Shown piece by piece: positions 5,692 through 6,895 of a stretch of 6,895 nt of DNA. Origin of the DNA: CAYIVF01 sp964366875 (GTDB lineage Bacteria > Patescibacteriota > Minisyncoccia > Minisyncoccales > Staskawiczbacteraceae); contig CAYIVF010000027.1 in the NCBI GenBank assembly GCA_964366875.1, forward strand, positions 1 to 6,895. The letters run 5' to 3'. A program made the position numbers and the translations under genes. Each line of letters starts with the position of its first letter. Position 1 is the stretch's first letter. Below the pieces are notes generated by a model. The model saw nothing but the letters and a program-made list of their open reading frames with translations. It was not told the DNA's origin and did no database searches.

Positions 5692-5704
5692 TTAATTGAT
5701 TTTT

Positions 5705-5733
5705 ATTCTATCTTAAAAAACATGTAAAGTCAA
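5705..5733 (-). promoter_or_regulatory. Promoter of the tRNA-Ser(UGA)/tRNA-Arg transcript
   Basis: TTGACT (5733-5728), a 17-base spacer and TAGAAT (5710-5705) give a near-consensus promoter. Transcription would start near 5698, about seven bases before the mature tRNA-Ser 5' end at 5691. Confidence 0.8.
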
Positions 5734-5755
5734 TCTGGTCTTTTGTTTATTTTAG

Positions 5756-5764
5756 TGATAAAAT
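5756..5764 (+). promoter_or_regulatory. Extended -10 box of the endonuclease gene, predicted leaderless
   Basis: TGATAAAAT is the same nine-base box as in the recG promoter. No good -35 is visible, which extended -10 promoters tolerate. The expected transcription start, about seven bases on, is the ATG at 5771; no Shine-Dalgarno sequence precedes that ATG. Confidence 0.5.
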
Positions 5765-5770
5765 GGAATA

Positions 5771-6778
5771 ATGGCATACAGAATATATCAAAAGAGAGTT
5801 ATATTTGCAAAAGGCAAACAAAAAAAGTTTTTATTTAAGCAAATAAAAAAGCTTAATATCTCTTGGACTAATTTATCCAATAAGATTGACATTCATAGCA
5901 GGACATTAAACGACTGGAAAAGAGAGCAGTATTCAATACCTATAGATAAATTAGAAAAAATTTGCAAACTTTCTAATTCGAAGATACCCGAAAATATTAA
6001 ATTAAAAGATCCGTTTTGGTATACTTTTAAGGGAGCTAAATTGGGGGCACTGGCTTCATTAAAAAAATATGGAAGAGTGGGCGGCGATCAAGCATATCAA
6101 AAAAAGAAATGGTATGAATGGTGGAATAGCGAAGGCAAATATCAAAATGTTGGATGTATAACGGGGTCATTACCAATAAAAATCCCTAGTTTTTCTAAAG
6201 ATTTAGCAGAATTTACGGGAATTATGCTGGGAGATGGAGGAATTACCCAAAATCAAGTATCCGTTTACACAAACAGTATAAGTGACAGAAAATATGGATA
6301 TTTTATAAAAAAATTAATAAAAAAATTATTTAATGTAGATGCTTTTGTTTATTTTATAGATAGCCATACAGTGATGATTATTTCGGTTTCTAGAAAAAAA
6401 TTAGTTGAATTTTGTAATAAAAAAATAGGATTGAATATCGGAAATAAATTAAAGCAAGGATTAGATATTCCAAATTGGATTAAGGGAAATTTGGAATTTG
6501 AAAAAGCTTGTGTGAAAGGACTTGTTGATACAGACGGCTGTATATTTGATGAATGCCATAAAATAAAAGATAAATTATACAGTTATAAAAGATTAAATTT
6601 TACGAGTGCTTCGCTAGAATTAAGAAAATCTGTCTTTGATATCTTAAAGAAGTTAGATTTAGATCCTAAAATAAAAAACAATAGATGTGTTCAAATAGAA
6701 GATAAAGAAAAAATTGAAAAGTATTTTCAAATTATCGGAACAAGCAATCCTAAACACTTGAAAAGGTATGCTAAATAA
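5771..6778 (+). CDS. Freestanding LAGLIDADG homing endonuclease with N-terminal helix-turn-helix
   Basis: This 335-residue protein has two LAGLIDADG motifs on one chain: FTGIMLGDGG (147-156, catalytic-type Asp155) and VKGLVDTDG (248-256, Asp255). Both acidic residues are present, so it is probably an active monomeric site-specific DNA endonuclease with a pseudo-twofold core (about 140-330). The N-terminus (about 29-68, SWTNLSNKIDIHSRTLNDWK and onward) looks like a helix-turn-helix, and the linker at 85-120 is basic and Trp-rich (KKWYEWW). Such enzymes spread by cutting an allele that lacks them. Neither intein splice motifs nor a group I intron is apparent around it, so it is freestanding. 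It lies between two inverted serine tRNA genes, diverging from one and ending 18 bases before the other. Its codons are very AT-rich compared with recG and the MazG-like gene, which fits recent acquisition. The target site is unknown. The ATG at 5771 is preceded by an overlapping ATG-GAA-TAA that is out of frame. Confidence 0.88.
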   Translation: MAYRIYQKRVIFAKGKQKKFLFKQIKKLNISWTNLSNKIDIHSRTLNDWKREQYSIPIDKLEKICKLSNSKIPENIKLKDPFWYTFKGAKLGALASLKKYGRVGGDQAYQKKKWYEWWNSEGKYQNVGCITGSLPIKIPSFSKDLAEFTGIMLGDGGITQNQVSVYTNSISDRKYGYFIKKLIKKLFNVDAFVYFIDSHTVMIISVSRKKLVEFCNKKIGLNIGNKLKQGLDIPNWIKGNLEFEKACVKGLVDTDGCIFDECHKIKDKLYSYKRLNFTSASLELRKSVFDILKKLDLDPKIKNNRCVQIEDKEKIEKYFQIIGTSNPKHLKRYAK

Positions 6779-6786
6779 AGCATAAT
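6758..6786 (+). promoter_or_regulatory. Promoter of tRNA-Ser(GCU), overlapping the endonuclease 3' end
   Basis: TTGAAA (6758-6763), a 17-base spacer and CATAAT (6781-6786) form a good promoter. Transcription would start near 6793, a few bases before the tRNA at 6797. The -35 box and most of the spacer are codons of the endonuclease gene, including its stop. Confidence 0.65.
6767..6784. other. Stem-loop across the endonuclease stop codon
   Basis: TATGCT-AAATAA-AGCATA forms a 6-bp stem whose loop ends with the TAA stop. No T run follows, so it is not a standard terminator. It coincides with the spacer and -10 of the tRNA promoter. Confidence 0.4.
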
Positions 6787-6796
6787 AACAACGTAG

Positions 6797-6884
6797 GGAG
6801 GAGTGTGCCGAATGGCAAGGCAACATCCTGCTAAGATGTAACCCAGCAATGGGCCTGTGGGTTCGAGTCCCACCTCCTCCGCCA
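6797..6884 (+). tRNA. tRNA-Ser (anticodon GCU)
   Basis: The 88 bases include encoded GCCA. Acceptor GGAGGAG/CTCCTCC, D stem GCC/GGC with GG in the loop, anticodon stem ACATC/GATGT with loop CTGCTAA (normal U33), long variable arm with CCCA/TGGG stem, and T arm GTGGG/CCCAC with TTCGAGT are all present. The anticodon GCT (6830-6832) reads AGC and AGU. As in the other serine tRNA, three bases (TGT) link the acceptor and D stem. Confidence 0.95.
6856..6884 (+). repeat. 29-base inverted repeat, right copy (3' end of tRNA-Ser)
   Basis: It is identical, in opposite orientation, to 5603-5631. The match ends on its inner side with a T/C difference in the variable arm. Confidence 0.9.
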
Positions 6885-6895
6885 AATGGAAAAAG

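Noticed and set aside
5392..5695. Plus-strand and minus-strand reading frames over the tRNA pair, with peptides such as GFEPVF and RRWDSNPQG
   Set aside because: These are the well-known false proteins from translating tRNA genes; the T-arm sequence explains the motifs.
5771..6778. Endonuclease as part of an intein or a group I intron in a tRNA
   Set aside because: Both flanking tRNAs are complete without interruption, and no host protein halves or splice-site residues flank the frame.
1..6895. CRISPR array, transposase or phage genes
   Set aside because: No regularly spaced direct repeats, no transposase motifs and no structural phage genes were seen; the only mobile-type gene is the endonuclease.

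Overview
The window looks like a piece of a Patescibacteria (CPR) genome, most likely from the Parcubacteria side. This rests on the resemblance of the large membrane glycosyltransferase, the MazG-like protein with a CxxC tail and RecG to proteins common in that group, on the low GC content, and on short intergenic spacers. The assignment is inferred from protein character; no marker gene such as 16S rRNA is present.

Layout, left to right. Positions 1-1943 (+) hold one open frame, cut by the left edge, that joins the C-terminal half of a GDP-L-fucose synthase-type sugar reductase to a complete-looking multi-membrane-span family 2 glycosyltransferase. The join near position 440 is abrupt and may be a real fusion, a deletion, or an assembly join. 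A terminator at 1942-1973 serves the converging gene 1978-2622 (-), a MazG-like nucleotide pyrophosphohydrolase made of two tandem units, each ending in a four-cysteine cluster; only the second unit keeps the metal ligands. Then comes its promoter, the recG terminator, and recG (2751-4970, -), whose helicase domain carries short repeat-derived insertions. A hairpin pair separates recG from an unrecognised basic, coiled-coil-rich protein of 129 residues (5059-5448, -).

Positions 5529-5691 (-) encode tRNA-Arg(GCG) and tRNA-Ser(UGA), 2 bases apart, behind a strong promoter. Diverging from them is a freestanding LAGLIDADG endonuclease with a helix-turn-helix N-terminus (5771-6778, +). It runs into tRNA-Ser(GCU) (6797-6884, +), whose promoter overlaps the end of the endonuclease gene. 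The endonuclease gene therefore lies between two inverted serine tRNA genes that share an identical 29-base 3' end.

How the parts relate: the left gene concerns surface polysaccharide synthesis, the middle genes concern nucleotide-pool cleaning and replication-fork repair, and the right part is translation machinery invaded by a mobile endonuclease. There is no single pathway. The points most worth a second look are the repeat word read in two different frames inside recG, the degenerate tandem MazG unit, the C33 anticodon loop in tRNA-Ser(UGA), the fused first gene, and two extended -10 boxes placed so that recG and the endonuclease would be made from leaderless mRNAs.
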